A DNA stretch of 46,699 bases, taken from assembly GCA_020054095.1 (NCBI GenBank), contig JAGVMA010000059.1:1-46699 (forward strand). The letters run 5' to 3'. This DNA is from Bacteroidia bacterium. GTDB taxonomy: Bacteria; Bacteroidota; Bacteroidia; JADZBD01. Shown one piece after another: positions 17,226 to 26,606 of this stretch. The position numbers and the translations under genes were made by a program. The notes below the pieces were generated by a model. It was not told the origin of the DNA and did not search any database. It was given only the letters and a program-made list of their open reading frames with translations. The first letter of the stretch is position 1; every line of letters begins with the position of its first letter.

Positions 17226-18094
17226 ACTACATTCGTGTGAAACTTCACAAGCTCATCAATTGGTGCTTTAATTATTTTACCGCAGCTGCCCCCTTTTTCT
17301 TTTATCACTTGTTTTAGTAAATCGGAGAAATGAAATGCTACCGAACCTGTAAAATGTGTTTGGTGAGTTTTAAACTCAGGGTAGGGCAGTAGGTGTGTAT
17401 CTGCAAATAAATGAAAGCCATTTTTTACCAAATTGAAAATGTAGTTGCTGGAAATGTTTTTTACAGCAAAAGGAACAAACGATGCTACATAGCTTCCGGC
17501 ATTCGGTTTTCGGTAAACATGCTCAATTATTATTTCTTTAGTTAGTTGAAATTCTTTGTGAAACAAATCATGAATATTGGTAGGCATTTTGTTGTATAAA
17601 AAATCAACGAGCAATTTTTTGCCAATATAATTTCCACTGCCTTCGTCTCCTAAAATATATCCTAATGAAGGTGTACGCTGTATGATGCTTTTATCATTAT
17701 CACAAAAGCAAACATTAGCACCGGTGCCAAGAATACATACCAGCCCTTCTTTGTAGTTTGTTGTTGCAGCCACTGTGCCTATAATATCTGAATTTACAGA
17801 AACACGTATTTCGTTTCTTTTCGATTGAAATTCCTGTAAAATCAAATCCCTCAGTTTGTTTTGTTCGTAGGCAGAAGAATAGCCGGATGCATAAATGAAA
17901 AAATCACTATCGCTGTTTTTTAATTCGGCAGGTAGCGATTTTAATATTGAATTTATTTCCTCAAGTGGTGTAACATTAAAATTTATTCCCCCAGTACTTT
18001 GTTTAAAAACTTTCCCACCCTGAATTATAATACGCCAATCGGTTTTTGAAGCACCGCCATCAGCAATAACAATATTTTTAGCTTTTATCATCAC
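17222..18094 (-). CDS. BadF/BadG-type ATPase (N-acetylglucosamine kinase-like)
   Basis: This 290-residue protein is an ASKHA-fold kinase or ATPase. The phosphate-1 motif IADGGASKTDWRI is near the N terminus. Phosphate-2/adenosine-type segments are GLVCILGTGANVCF near 117 and SLGYILGDEGSGNYIGKKLL near 143. Bacteroidota relatives are annotated as GlcNAc kinase-like and probably phosphorylate an amino sugar recovered from cell wall or chitin. No 4Fe-4S cysteines of the benzoyl-CoA reductase activator type are visible. The second Met may be the true start, one codon in. Confidence 0.82.
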   Translation of the reverse strand: MMIKAKNIVIADGGASKTDWRIIIQGGKVFKQSTGGINFNVTPLEEINSILKSLPAELKNSDSDFFIYASGYSSAYEQNKLRDLILQEFQSKRNEIRVSVNSDIIGTVAATTNYKEGLVCILGTGANVCFCDNDKSIIQRTPSLGYILGDEGSGNYIGKKLLVDFLYNKMPTNIHDLFHKEFQLTKEIIIEHVYRKPNAGSYVASFVPFAVKNISSNYIFNLVKNGFHLFADTHLLPYPEFKTHQTHFTGSVAFHFSDLLKQVIKEKGGSCGKIIKAPIDELVKFHTNVV

Positions 18095-18216
18095 TAAGCA
18101 AATGTAGCATAGCAGATTAAAGTTTACACCTCATTTTTTCATACTTATGGCCAATTGTTTGTTAATTTTTTTTAAGAAATATAGAATAAAAGCCAATTTT
18201 TAGCGTTTTAATGCAG

Positions 18217-18224
18217 TAAATTTG
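18217..18224 (+). promoter_or_regulatory. Candidate -7 box for porQ
   Basis: TAAATTTG matches TAnnTTTG, 10 bp before the porQ ATG. The upstream -33 element is not convincing. Confidence 0.4.
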
Positions 18225-18234
18225 TCCAAATTAA

Positions 18235-19281
18235 ATGAAAAAATTAGTTGTCATTTTAGTTTTTATCAACTTTGTAGCCCATGCCCAAATTGGAGGCATT
18301 GGCGTTTACAAGTTTTTAAATCTACCGCTTTCGGCTCGTACAGGTTCACTTGGAGGTAATCTCATTTCAGTTTATGACGATGATTTGAATTTAGTAGCAC
18401 AAAATCCATCACTGTTAAGCAAAGGAATGAATAATAAATTGGCGCTTAGCTATATTAACTATTTCACCGATATAAATTATGGCTACACAACTTATGCTCG
18501 CCATATTGATAAAATAGGAACTTTTGCTGCCGGCATTCAATTTGCTGACTACGGTAAATTTATTGCTGCGGATGAAAACGGTGATATTACAGGCCAATTT
18601 AGAGCATCTGATTATAGTTTGAATTTAACTTACGCCCGCGAAATAGATTCAAATTTTTCTGTTGGCGGGCAATTTAAAACTATATATTCACGTTTCGAGT
18701 CTTATTTTTCAATAGGTAGTGCATTAGACATTTCCGCTACATATCACCGCTCAAAACGAAATTTTGCAGCAGCGCTCGTTATAAAAAATATTGGCTATCA
18801 GTGGCGTAGCTACAACAGAGGGGTTAATGAATCATTGCCCTTCGAAATTCAATTAGGAGTTTCCAAGAAACCTAAACACGCGCCATTCAGAGTTTCCGTT
18901 ATTTTCACTAATTTGCAAAAATGGGACTTAACATTTGCCGATCCACAGAACCCGGTTTTAACCGCAGACCCAATAACAGGTGAAGCAATAAAAGAAAAGA
19001 AATTAGCAAAATTTGGCGATAAGCTTATGCGCCATTTTATTTTTGGTGGTGAAATGCTACTCACTAAAAATTTTAATATCAGACTTGGTTACAATTACAT
19101 GCGCAGAAAAGAATTGAAAGTAGATACACGCGCAGCCTTAGTGGGCTTTTCGTTTGGTTTTGGTATCAAAATTTCTAAATTCGAGATTAGTTATGGCCGT
19201 GCGAGCTATAACCTTGCAGGTGCATCAAATCATTTTACAATAGCCTGTAATTTATCCGAGTTTACTTCTAAAAAACAGTAG
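18235..19281 (+). CDS. porQ: Type IX secretion system outer-membrane protein PorQ
   Basis: This 348-residue outer-membrane beta-barrel protein has a signal peptide (residues 1-17, ending AHAQ). The N-terminal block GVYKFLNLPLSARTGSLGGN and DDDLNLVAQNPSLL are characteristic of PorQ. The rest is alternating beta strands ending in a barrel-like C terminus. PorQ works with PorU, PorV and PorZ in the complex that anchors T9SS cargo at the cell surface. The gene converges on purM with no base between the two stop codons. The T9SS cargo at 15780 and a porE-like gene at 20527 lie nearby. Confidence 0.88.
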   Translation: MKKLVVILVFINFVAHAQIGGIGVYKFLNLPLSARTGSLGGNLISVYDDDLNLVAQNPSLLSKGMNNKLALSYINYFTDINYGYTTYARHIDKIGTFAAGIQFADYGKFIAADENGDITGQFRASDYSLNLTYAREIDSNFSVGGQFKTIYSRFESYFSIGSALDISATYHRSKRNFAAALVIKNIGYQWRSYNRGVNESLPFEIQLGVSKKPKHAPFRVSVIFTNLQKWDLTFADPQNPVLTADPITGEAIKEKKLAKFGDKLMRHFIFGGEMLLTKNFNIRLGYNYMRRKELKVDTRAALVGFSFGFGIKISKFEISYGRASYNLAGASNHFTIACNLSEFTSKKQ

Positions 19282-20457
19282 TTAGTATTCAAAAACACCG
19301 TTTTCGGTTTTTAATGTCAATTTTTTTGTAGCCGATGCTTCCACACGACCCACTACTTTTGCATCAACATTAAATGATTTGGATATAGCCATAATGTCGT
19401 CCGCTATTTCGACAGGAACATATAGCTCCATCCGATGCCCCATGTTAAACACTTTGTACATTTCTTTCCAATCGGCATTACTTTCTTCTTTTATAATTTT
19501 GAACAATGGCGGTATTTGAAATAAATTGTCCTTAATAATATGTAATTCATCAACAAAATGTAGCACTTTGGTTTGGGCGCCACCGCTGCAATGCACCATT
19601 CCGCATATATTATTGCGATACTTCTCTAATATTTTTTTGATTACGGGTGCATAAGTTCGAGTGGGCGATAGTACTAATTTGCCGGCAGTTATTTGTTGAC
19701 CATTTCCAACATCAATCATGTTGGTGAGTTTTAGCTTACCGCTGTACACCAATTCGGTTGGAATTGCGTTGTCGTAACTTTCAGGATATTTACTTGCTAA
19801 TGTTTTTTCAAACACATCGTGCCGAGCGCTTGTTAAGCCATTGCTGCCCATTCCGCCATTGTATTCGTTTTCGTAAGTTGCTTGGCCATAAGACTGTAAA
19901 CCTATAATTACATTCCCTGCTTTTATATTAGCATTGTTTATTACATCAGCGCGTTTCATTCGGCATACTACGGTAGAGTCCACTATTATTGTACGCACCA
20001 AGTCGCCTACATCGGCAGTTTCTCCTCCGGTTGATTGTATGCCAATGCCATGTGTCCGTAAATCTTCAAGTACTTCTTCCGAGCCATTAATGATTGCAGC
20101 AAGAACTTGGGCTGTAATTAAGTTTTTATTTCTGCCAATGGTTGATGACATTAGAATGTTATTTACAGCTCCCACACAAAGTAAATCATCCGTATTCATC
20201 ACAATCGCATCTTGGGCAATTCCCTTCCAAACCGATAAGTCTCCGGTTTCTTTCCAGTAGACGTATGCTAATGAAGATTTTGTGCCGGCACCATCTGCAT
20301 GCATCACCACGCAATATTCATCATCATTACCTAAAAAATCGGGTACTATTTTGCAGAATGCTTTTGGGAAAATTCCTTTATCAATATTTTTTATGGCAGT
20401 GTGTACATCTTCTTTTCCAGCCGAAACACCACGTTTTTGGTATCTGTTATCACTCAT
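19282..20457 (-). CDS. purM: Phosphoribosylformylglycinamidine cyclo-ligase (AIR synthase)
   Basis: It catalyses ATP-dependent ring closure of FGAM to AIR in purine synthesis. The 391 residues include the family blocks RGVSAGKEDVHTAI at the N terminus, MHADGAGTKSSLAY near 52, DAIVMNTDDLLCVGA near 83, GGETADVGD near 142, and YNGGMGSNGLTSARHD near 198. It is longer than E. coli PurM (about 345), as is usual for the Bacteroidota form. A C-terminal PurM-C domain follows (CSGGAQTKVLHF, MGHRMELYV). It lies downstream of the porE-like gene on the same strand, but a terminator at 20469-20492 separates the two. Confidence 0.93.
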   Translation of the reverse strand: MSDNRYQKRGVSAGKEDVHTAIKNIDKGIFPKAFCKIVPDFLGNDDEYCVVMHADGAGTKSSLAYVYWKETGDLSVWKGIAQDAIVMNTDDLLCVGAVNNILMSSTIGRNKNLITAQVLAAIINGSEEVLEDLRTHGIGIQSTGGETADVGDLVRTIIVDSTVVCRMKRADVINNANIKAGNVIIGLQSYGQATYENEYNGGMGSNGLTSARHDVFEKTLASKYPESYDNAIPTELVYSGKLKLTNMIDVGNGQQITAGKLVLSPTRTYAPVIKKILEKYRNNICGMVHCSGGAQTKVLHFVDELHIIKDNLFQIPPLFKIIKEESNADWKEMYKVFNMGHRMELYVPVEIADDIMAISKSFNVDAKVVGRVEASATKKLTLKTENGVFEY

Positions 20458-20468
20458 AGTAAAAAAAC

Positions 20469-20492
20469 AACCCGATAGTTTTCTATCGGGTT
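20469..20492 (-). terminator. Intrinsic terminator of the porE-like gene
   Basis: A perfect 10-bp stem (AACCCGATAG/CTATCGGGTT) with a four-base loop lies 35 bp beyond the stop codon. On the minus strand it is followed by a G and a run of seven T, a standard intrinsic terminator. It lies just before the purM start, so purM needs its own promoter or read-through. Confidence 0.88.
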
Positions 20493-20526
20493 GCTAAGTT
20501 ATTTCATTTCTTATTAACTACCACTA

Positions 20527-22749
20527 CTATTTTGGTTTGTTAGGAGTAGGTGTGTTAGTTGGAGTAGGTGTATTTGGAACTTCCTCTTTTTTAGTTTGGT
20601 TTTGCTCTTGCTGTTGCGATTCGGGGTTGTCAGTTGTTCCACCTTCGTCATCGCTGTTATTCAATTGAATTTCAGGGAATAAGTTTTCTTGCTGGCCACC
20701 TTCTTTTGGTTTGTAATCTTTACGCAAGATTGAGAACACCACCCTGCGGTTAATTTGGTGCAAGAACTCAAAATCAACTTTATTTGCTTTGTATTTATTG
20801 ATGTATTCTTCTTTAAGAATTGTGCCTTTAGGTACTGTTTTGCCGCTTGGTAATGTAATATCAGCATCAAGCACTTTTGGTGAGCTTTCACCATATCCTT
20901 TCGGTACAATTCTATCACCGGCTATGCCTTTATATATAATGTAATCAACACAGGATTTTGCACGGTTAAATGATAATGTTTGGTTTTTTGCCGCAGCATC
21001 GCGCGAATCGGTGTGTGCAGAAAGCTCTACTACAAGCGTTGGGTTTTCTACCATTGTTTTAATAACAAATTCTAACGAATCTCTTGGGTTAGATGGGTGT
21101 TCTAAGTCGTACTTGTTCAAGTTAAATAAAACTAAAGGAACGCGTATTTCTTTTTTAATCAAGATAAGCTCAAAATCTTGTTTAAAGTCAGTAGCTTTTT
21201 CAACGCCAATTGTTGTGATTTTTGATTTCGGGTTACCTAAGTATCCATCTGGCGCATCAGCCGTTTTAATATCGGCACCGCTTGCGCTTACTACATAAGA
21301 TGTAACTGCATTTATGTAACGAGCAGCACCATTTTCGGCATATTTATAAGCTCCTTGTGCATCGGTTTTAATTTCAAACGAAGTTCCGTCAGAGCCAATA
21401 AGTTTAAGTGTAGCGTTTGCAATTGGTTTTTTGCTGTCTTTTTCGGTAACAATACCTGTTAAAGTAAATAGTACCGGTGGTAATGAGAAAGAGTAGATAT
21501 CATCAGCACCTTTTCCACCTGCACGGTTAGATGTTAAATAGCCACGCTCTTTTAATCCTTCGAAAATAATACCAAAATCATCACCAGCAGAGTTGATTGG
21601 GTATTTCATGTTTTCTGGTTTGCTCCAGTTTTTCTCGCCTTTTTTAGGAGCTTTAAAAATATCGTAGCCGCCCATTCCTAAATGCCCAGTTGATGAAAAA
21701 TATAAAGTACCATCTTCGTGTAAGTAAGGGAATGCTTCATCTCCTGGAGTATTCAAGTCGGGACCTAAGTTCACCGGATTGCCCCAGTTTTTAGCTTTTT
21801 TGTCGTAAATTGAATACCATAAATCTAATCCACCTTGTCCGCCCGGCATGTCAGATGCGAAAATTAACAACTGGTCATCTTTGCTTAAGGTTGGGTGGCC
21901 GGAATTACAAGAGTCAATATTTATGTTTAAAAGCACGGGGGCATCCCAAGCGTTACCTTTTTTAGCTGCTGAGTAAAGTTGACATTTAATTTGCTTGTTT
22001 TTTTCAACTCCACAACGGGTAAACATCATCATCGTTCCTTTTTTATTTACCACATCAGCGGCTTCGTTGTATTTAGTATTTATTGGGTCGGGTAAGGTAA
22101 TAGGTGTACTCCATTTGCCATTTTTATCAACTTTGGTTTCAAATAAATCGGCATAAAATTCACCGGCACTTGCATCTTCCATTCCGCCCATAACTCCATC
22201 GCGGGTAGATGAGAAAATAAGTGTAGTAAATTTTTTATCGGCATAAGATGGGCAATAATCCCAATCTTTAGTGTTAATCTGAACCATGTTCTCTACTTTG
22301 TAACGAGTAGGGCTGTCTTTCCATTTTTGCGATAACTCACATGATTTAGCTCCATCTTCTCCTCTTTTATCAGACGGAACCTCTTTTTTGTAGTTATTGA
22401 AATGAGTAATTGCCTCGGCATATTTCTCCTGCATTTTTTTCATTTCGGCAAGATATAATATAGCTATGGGGTCAGGATATTTTGCTTTTATAGTTTTGTC
22501 GTAATAGGTTTCAGCTTGCTTGTAATCGTTAATACGTCTGTAACATTCAGCCGTTTTAAACAGTATTTCCGATTTACTTTTCTTAGGAGCTTTGCTGTAA
22601 GCTTTTTTGTAAAGTTCAATGGCAGCAAAGTATTCGCCATTGTTGTAAGCTTTTTCAGCATCTTTGAAAAAGTTTTTCTGGGCATTAGAGGTTGCTACTG
22701 CTGCAAAAATAAACGTAGCCGTTAAAAAGAGGTTTTTGAGGAGTTTCAT
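20527..22749 (-). CDS. OmpA-family protein with TPR, PD40 propeller and CRD domains (PorE-like)
   Basis: This 740-residue envelope protein has a signal peptide (1-23), TPRs at about 28-150, a PD40/WD40-like propeller at 165-430 (IFSSTRDGVMGG, LLIFASDMPGGQGGLDLWYS, LYFSSTGHLGMGGYDIF), a carboxypeptidase-regulatory-like beta domain at 435-525, and an OmpA peptidoglycan-binding domain at 540-680 (ELSAHTDSRDAAAKN, FNRAKSCVDYI). The tail is rich in Asn, Gln, Pro and Thr. The domain order matches PorE (PG1058), which links the type IX secretion system to peptidoglycan, but related OmpA proteins share it, so the assignment is tentative. A strong terminator follows. Confidence 0.8.
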   Translation of the reverse strand: MKLLKNLFLTATFIFAAVATSNAQKNFFKDAEKAYNNGEYFAAIELYKKAYSKAPKKSKSEILFKTAECYRRINDYKQAETYYDKTIKAKYPDPIAILYLAEMKKMQEKYAEAITHFNNYKKEVPSDKRGEDGAKSCELSQKWKDSPTRYKVENMVQINTKDWDYCPSYADKKFTTLIFSSTRDGVMGGMEDASAGEFYADLFETKVDKNGKWSTPITLPDPINTKYNEAADVVNKKGTMMMFTRCGVEKNKQIKCQLYSAAKKGNAWDAPVLLNINIDSCNSGHPTLSKDDQLLIFASDMPGGQGGLDLWYSIYDKKAKNWGNPVNLGPDLNTPGDEAFPYLHEDGTLYFSSTGHLGMGGYDIFKAPKKGEKNWSKPENMKYPINSAGDDFGIIFEGLKERGYLTSNRAGGKGADDIYSFSLPPVLFTLTGIVTEKDSKKPIANATLKLIGSDGTSFEIKTDAQGAYKYAENGAARYINAVTSYVVSASGADIKTADAPDGYLGNPKSKITTIGVEKATDFKQDFELILIKKEIRVPLVLFNLNKYDLEHPSNPRDSLEFVIKTMVENPTLVVELSAHTDSRDAAAKNQTLSFNRAKSCVDYIIYKGIAGDRIVPKGYGESSPKVLDADITLPSGKTVPKGTILKEEYINKYKANKVDFEFLHQINRRVVFSILRKDYKPKEGGQQENLFPEIQLNNSDDEGGTTDNPESQQQEQNQTKKEEVPNTPTPTNTPTPNKPK

Positions 22750-23354
22750 ATCTATCCTGATTTTGTTTTTTTATGTGGCTGCTAAAATAAAGAAATATTT
22801 AATACCAAAAAATATTGTTTGTGGTTTTTAATAGTATTTTTATGGCTTAAATACGTTATTTCATCGTCTTATTTTATTAGTCTTCGATCATAACATGAAA
22901 ATAAAAGGATACAGTGGAAAAAAGAAAAATATTTTTTCCTATTTATGTTGTAGTCCCGTTACTGGATTATAAAGCCAGTATTTTTATTATTATAGTTTAT
23001 ATAGTAAACTTGTTTTAAAGTTTTATCATATCAATTGTTTTAGCTATTCCCACCATAGTTGCGGGGTTATTGTTTATAATTTTCGGTTTACATTCAATAC
23101 TGCAAATGAATCACTTTCATTTGGTTGTGAACTTTTCATAATCAAATTGTTTTCTATTCACAATTGGGAACAAGAACAACCGCAGGGGCGTGTAACTTTA
23201 AGAAGTGGGCATTAAAAAGCATATCGAAAGAGTAATAATTACAAAGCAATACGTTTATTAGATAAACGCTGCATTGCGATTATTACGAATACTAAATATA
23301 TAAAAACCGCACATCAATTATAAAGCCATACTAATTTCTATATTTGCTCTTATT
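22750..23354. other. 605-bp intergenic region between divergent genes
   Basis: No gene of normal size is seen between the divergent porE-like gene and the polysaccharide cluster. It should hold both promoters. A 25-codon ORF (22895-22972) opens with ATG, but it overlaps a TACTGG/CCAGTA hairpin (22960-22980) followed by TTTTTATT on the plus strand. That looks more like a weak terminator, perhaps of a short transcript. A longer inverted repeat lies at 23246-23277. A TATATTTG box at 23339-23346 is suitably placed for the methyltransferase gene at 23355. Confidence 0.5.
23246..23277. promoter_or_regulatory. Inverted repeat upstream of the polysaccharide cluster
   Basis: CGTTTAT and ATAAACG form 7-bp arms around TAG (23252-23268). 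Outer arms GCAAT (23246-23250) and ATTGC (23273-23277) extend the symmetry. It lies about 80 bp before the first gene of the 17-kb polysaccharide cluster, so an operator or RNA hairpin is possible. Confidence 0.4.
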
Positions 23355-24086
23355 TTGGCAAGCACTAAAGAAATAGAAATTACAGGTTTTGAAACGATGG
23401 CATCGGCCATGGAATTTGTGGATAATTACAACAATTGGATTATCGGCAAATTTGAGCCCTATTGTGGTAATCGATTTTTGGAGATTGGGACGGGGCAGGG
23501 TAATTTCAAGAAAATGTTTTTGAGAAAAGCCGAAAAATATGTTTCAATTGACATAGATGAAGATGTAATAAAGCGTGCATCTGAACGTGATACAAAAGGC
23601 GTGTATGAAGTAGCCGATGCTGCGGCACCCAATTTCGTTGAAAAATTATCGCATCACAAAATAAATACTGTAATATGCGTAAATGTGTTAGAGCACATTC
23701 CTGACCATGAAAAGGCACTGAATAACATGATAAACGTATTGCAACCCGGTGGCCATTTGCTTTTGTTTTCGCCTGCATTTATGCATTTGTATAACGATTT
23801 AGATAAACTTGCCGGCCATGTGCGCAGATATAAACGCCATCAAATAAAAAATTTAATAAAAAACAACAGCAATGCCGAATTGGTGGTGAACGAGTATTTT
23901 AATCCGGTGGGTGCACTGGGCTGGTGGATTAATAAATTTAAAACACATAAAAACATTAATAGTGAAAATGTAAACAAGCAAGTTTTGTTTTTTGATAAAT
24001 ATGTGGTGCCTGTTTCTAAATTTTTTAACCCACTGATGAAATACATTTGGGGGCAATCTGTTTATGTTGTAATTCGAAAAAAATGA
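23355..24086 (+). CDS. SAM-dependent methyltransferase (class I)
   Basis: This 243-residue class I methyltransferase has motif I FLEIGTGQGNF near residue 42, an acidic YVSIDIDED near 61 and the post-motif INTVICVNVLEHIPDHEKAL near 110. GHVRRYKRHQI near 155 is typical of family members in polysaccharide clusters. The substrate is unknown, probably a lipid-linked or nucleotide sugar. The ORF starts at TTG; the first in-frame ATG is 14 codons in, just before the helix leading to motif I, so the TTG start is preferred but not certain. It overlaps the next gene by four bases and opens the polysaccharide operon. Confidence 0.8.
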   Translation: MASTKEIEITGFETMASAMEFVDNYNNWIIGKFEPYCGNRFLEIGTGQGNFKKMFLRKAEKYVSIDIDEDVIKRASERDTKGVYEVADAAAPNFVEKLSHHKINTVICVNVLEHIPDHEKALNNMINVLQPGGHLLLFSPAFMHLYNDLDKLAGHVRRYKRHQIKNLIKNNSNAELVVNEYFNPVGALGWWINKFKTHKNINSENVNKQVLFFDKYVVPVSKFFNPLMKYIWGQSVYVVIRKK

Positions 24087-24970
24087 TAAGTATTGTAATA
24101 CCCGCCTATAACGAAGAAACTGTAATTGCCGACACAATTAAAAGGTGCAAAGCTGTTATTGCTCAAATAGGTACTGCCGATTCGGAAGTTATTGTAGTGG
24201 ACGATTGCTCAAAAGACAATACCAAACAACTTGCAATAGATGCAGGCGCAATAGTAATTTCTCATCCACACAATGCCGGTTATGGTCGCTCATTAAAAGA
24301 TGGGATAAGAAAAGCAAAAAACGACACAATAATTATTACCGATGCCGATGGAACTTACCCTATTGAGCGAATGCCCGATTTGCTGAACGAATACAAAATA
24401 GGATTTGATATGGTAGTAGGCGCAAGGCAAGGAAAAAATTATGACGAATCGTTTAAGAAAAAAATTCTGCGCATTATTCTTAAAAACATGGTGCAATTTA
24501 CTGCCGGCCGCAAAATTGATGACATTAACTCAGGGCTTCGTATTTTTTCACGCAGCACCATTTTAAAATATTTCGATACACTTTGCGATACATTTAGCTT
24601 TACCACATCCGTTACACTTGCCTATATGATGACGGGCAAATTTGTGAAATACATACCCATTGAGTATCATTTAAGAGTAGGGAAAACAAAAGTTAAATTG
24701 TTTAAAGATACTTTGCGCACATTACAATACATTGTGGAGGCAATACTTTACTACAATCCCATTAAAATATTTTTAGTTTTATCGGGATTGGTTTTTTTAT
24801 TTGGGCTCTTAAATTTTGGCCTTGCTTTTTTAACTCACTTAACCAGCACTTTTTGGCTAGGAATAGGTTCTGTTTTGCTGTCTGCTTTAATTTTTGCAAT
24901 AGGTTTAGTTGCAGTGCTGCTGAAGCAGATTTTAATGAATCAGCGTTTTAAGCAAGACTTAGAAAAATGA
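24083..24970 (+). CDS. GT2 glycosyltransferase, polyprenyl-phosphate sugar synthase type (DPM1/GtrB-like)
   Basis: This 295-residue enzyme has a GT-A domain (IVIPAYNEETVI at the start, VVDDCSKDNT near 36, ITDADGTYP near 88, DINSGLRIFSR near 152) and two C-terminal membrane segments at about 230-290, the layout of enzymes that load a sugar onto polyprenyl phosphate. The start at 24083 overlaps the upstream stop (ATGA) and begins directly at the GT-A strand; the 12-codon extension to 24047 is not natural. The following gene encodes a GT-C membrane glycosyltransferase, the kind that uses such lipid-linked donors, so the two probably work as a pair. Confidence 0.87.
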   Translation: MISIVIPAYNEETVIADTIKRCKAVIAQIGTADSEVIVVDDCSKDNTKQLAIDAGAIVISHPHNAGYGRSLKDGIRKAKNDTIIITDADGTYPIERMPDLLNEYKIGFDMVVGARQGKNYDESFKKKILRIILKNMVQFTAGRKIDDINSGLRIFSRSTILKYFDTLCDTFSFTTSVTLAYMMTGKFVKYIPIEYHLRVGKTKVKLFKDTLRTLQYIVEAILYYNPIKIFLVLSGLVFLFGLLNFGLAFLTHLTSTFWLGIGSVLLSALIFAIGLVAVLLKQILMNQRFKQDLEK

Positions 24971-26603
24971 TACATGCGGTTTTAACCAACAAAAAAACAT
25001 TTTACTTTTTATTCGCAATTGCACTGCTGCTTCGGTTTTTTAATGAGTATCATTTTATTTGGGTAGAATCCGATTACGGTGTAATAATAGAAACTGCTAA
25101 AAACTTTATTGACGGTAATGGGTTTACAAATGCAAGCGTAACTGTTGCAGATTTCTCAAAACCAGTTTATAAACCACTAACACTTTGGCCTGTGGGATAT
25201 GCCATGTTTTTAATTCCATTTTTTTTTAATTGCCGGAAACTGGTTGGCGGCTTGTGTTTTTGCTCAGTGTTTTATTGTTTTTAGCTTCATTTTATTTTCC
25301 ATAAAAATGCTTCGTGTTTTAAATGCCCATTCTTTGGCTATAAATTTATTTTTGCTTTTTATAGCATTTTCGCCCACTCCATTTCTTTACTGTGGTCCCA
25401 CGGATTTGCTTGCGGCAGTTATTATTTTAATTTCTACCTACATCATTGTAAACGACTTTAAAAATCAAAAATTCAGCTACTACAATATTATTTTGTTGTC
25501 ATTACTTTCTGCTTTAAATTGTTTTTTCAGATATGCCTCCATACCTAATCTGCTAATCATTCCCTTTTTTTATTTTTTAATTGCTCTTATCTCAAAACAA
25601 CGAAAATATTTTTTTGCATCAGTTCTGCAACTTGCCATTAGTTCAGTTTTACTAATTGTTTTTTTTTTCTCTCTTTAAAATTGATAGTTCCAGAACGGGT
25701 TTTATGACCAAGTTGCTTAGTTTTAATTACTACTGGGAACATTTGCGCTGGTTCGATTCATTTGGAGTAAAATCATTTTTGTTTACACGGCCAATTGATT
25801 ACAGATTGCCTACCGATAAACCAACTCTTATAATGATTTATAGATTGATGCTTCACCTAATTTCATTCGCATTTATTGTGATGGTTTATTTCCAATTTAT
25901 AAATAAGAAAAATATTTTTGGTACGTTTAAAAATCATAATAGCCAACCGTTTTTATCTGTCTTCACGATTTTATTTTTAATTACATCGTTAGCTGCTATA
26001 GGATTTATGGTGCTGCAATCGCTCACTACACCTTATGAGGCTGATGCCTTTGGTCCGCCATGGATGCCGCACTTATGGACATTCGTATATGCAACACGCT
26101 ATTTTTTACCTGTAATGGTTTTTATGTTGCTGTTTTTGTTCTTAATGCTTCTTTCCGAACACAAGTATATTAAACATTTAAGCAGCATATTTTTTTCAGT
26201 AGCATTAGTTTGGTCGGTTTTGTTTTGTGTTTATACCAATTATCAAATTTATTCCCAATCAGGTAATGGCGGAGGTGCTTACCGTAAAGTTTATCCCGAT
26301 AATTACAACTATTACTTGTTGCTCAAATCCGAGTCAGCAAAAAACGATAAAGTAGTTTTCACTTTGTTCGATTTTGATAAATCAGCACCAGCCGCGCTCT
26401 TGTCGGGGGCTCATGCCTGCCGCGATTATTCATCAATAATTGATGAAAAGCTAAATGCCGAAAAATGCAAAGGGTACACGCTTTTTTTACAAATGCCTTT
26501 GCAAGATGCACTCAATGAAAAGGAAAAACTATTTTTGCAACACAATAGCGCAGAAAAAGTTATTGCAGGGAAAATTAAAGATGTTTACAAAGTTAAATTT
26601 TAG
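24967..26603 (+). pseudogene. GT-C membrane glycosyltransferase (ArnT/PMT-like), broken by two frameshifts
   Basis: Three reading-frame pieces (24967 to about 25225, about 25226 to 25664, about 25665 to 26603) join into one protein of about 544 residues with many membrane segments. An early periplasmic loop, VESDYGVIIETAKNFIDGNGF (near 33), resembles the acidic first loop of GT-C enzymes. Each junction falls in a T tract, T9 at 25219-25227 and T10 at 25659-25668, and in both cases removing one T restores the frame. The gene overlaps the upstream GT2 by four bases. Sequencing error, phase variation and true decay are all possible. A signal-like AQ/TG environment is absent; the N terminus is a plain membrane helix. 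Confidence 0.8.
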
Positions 26604-26606
26604 CAA

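Noticed and set aside
22895-22972. A 25-codon ORF in the intergenic region as a real peptide gene
   Set aside because: It overlaps a terminator-like hairpin, has no clear ribosome site or promoter, and is short enough to occur by chance. Listed only as a possibility.
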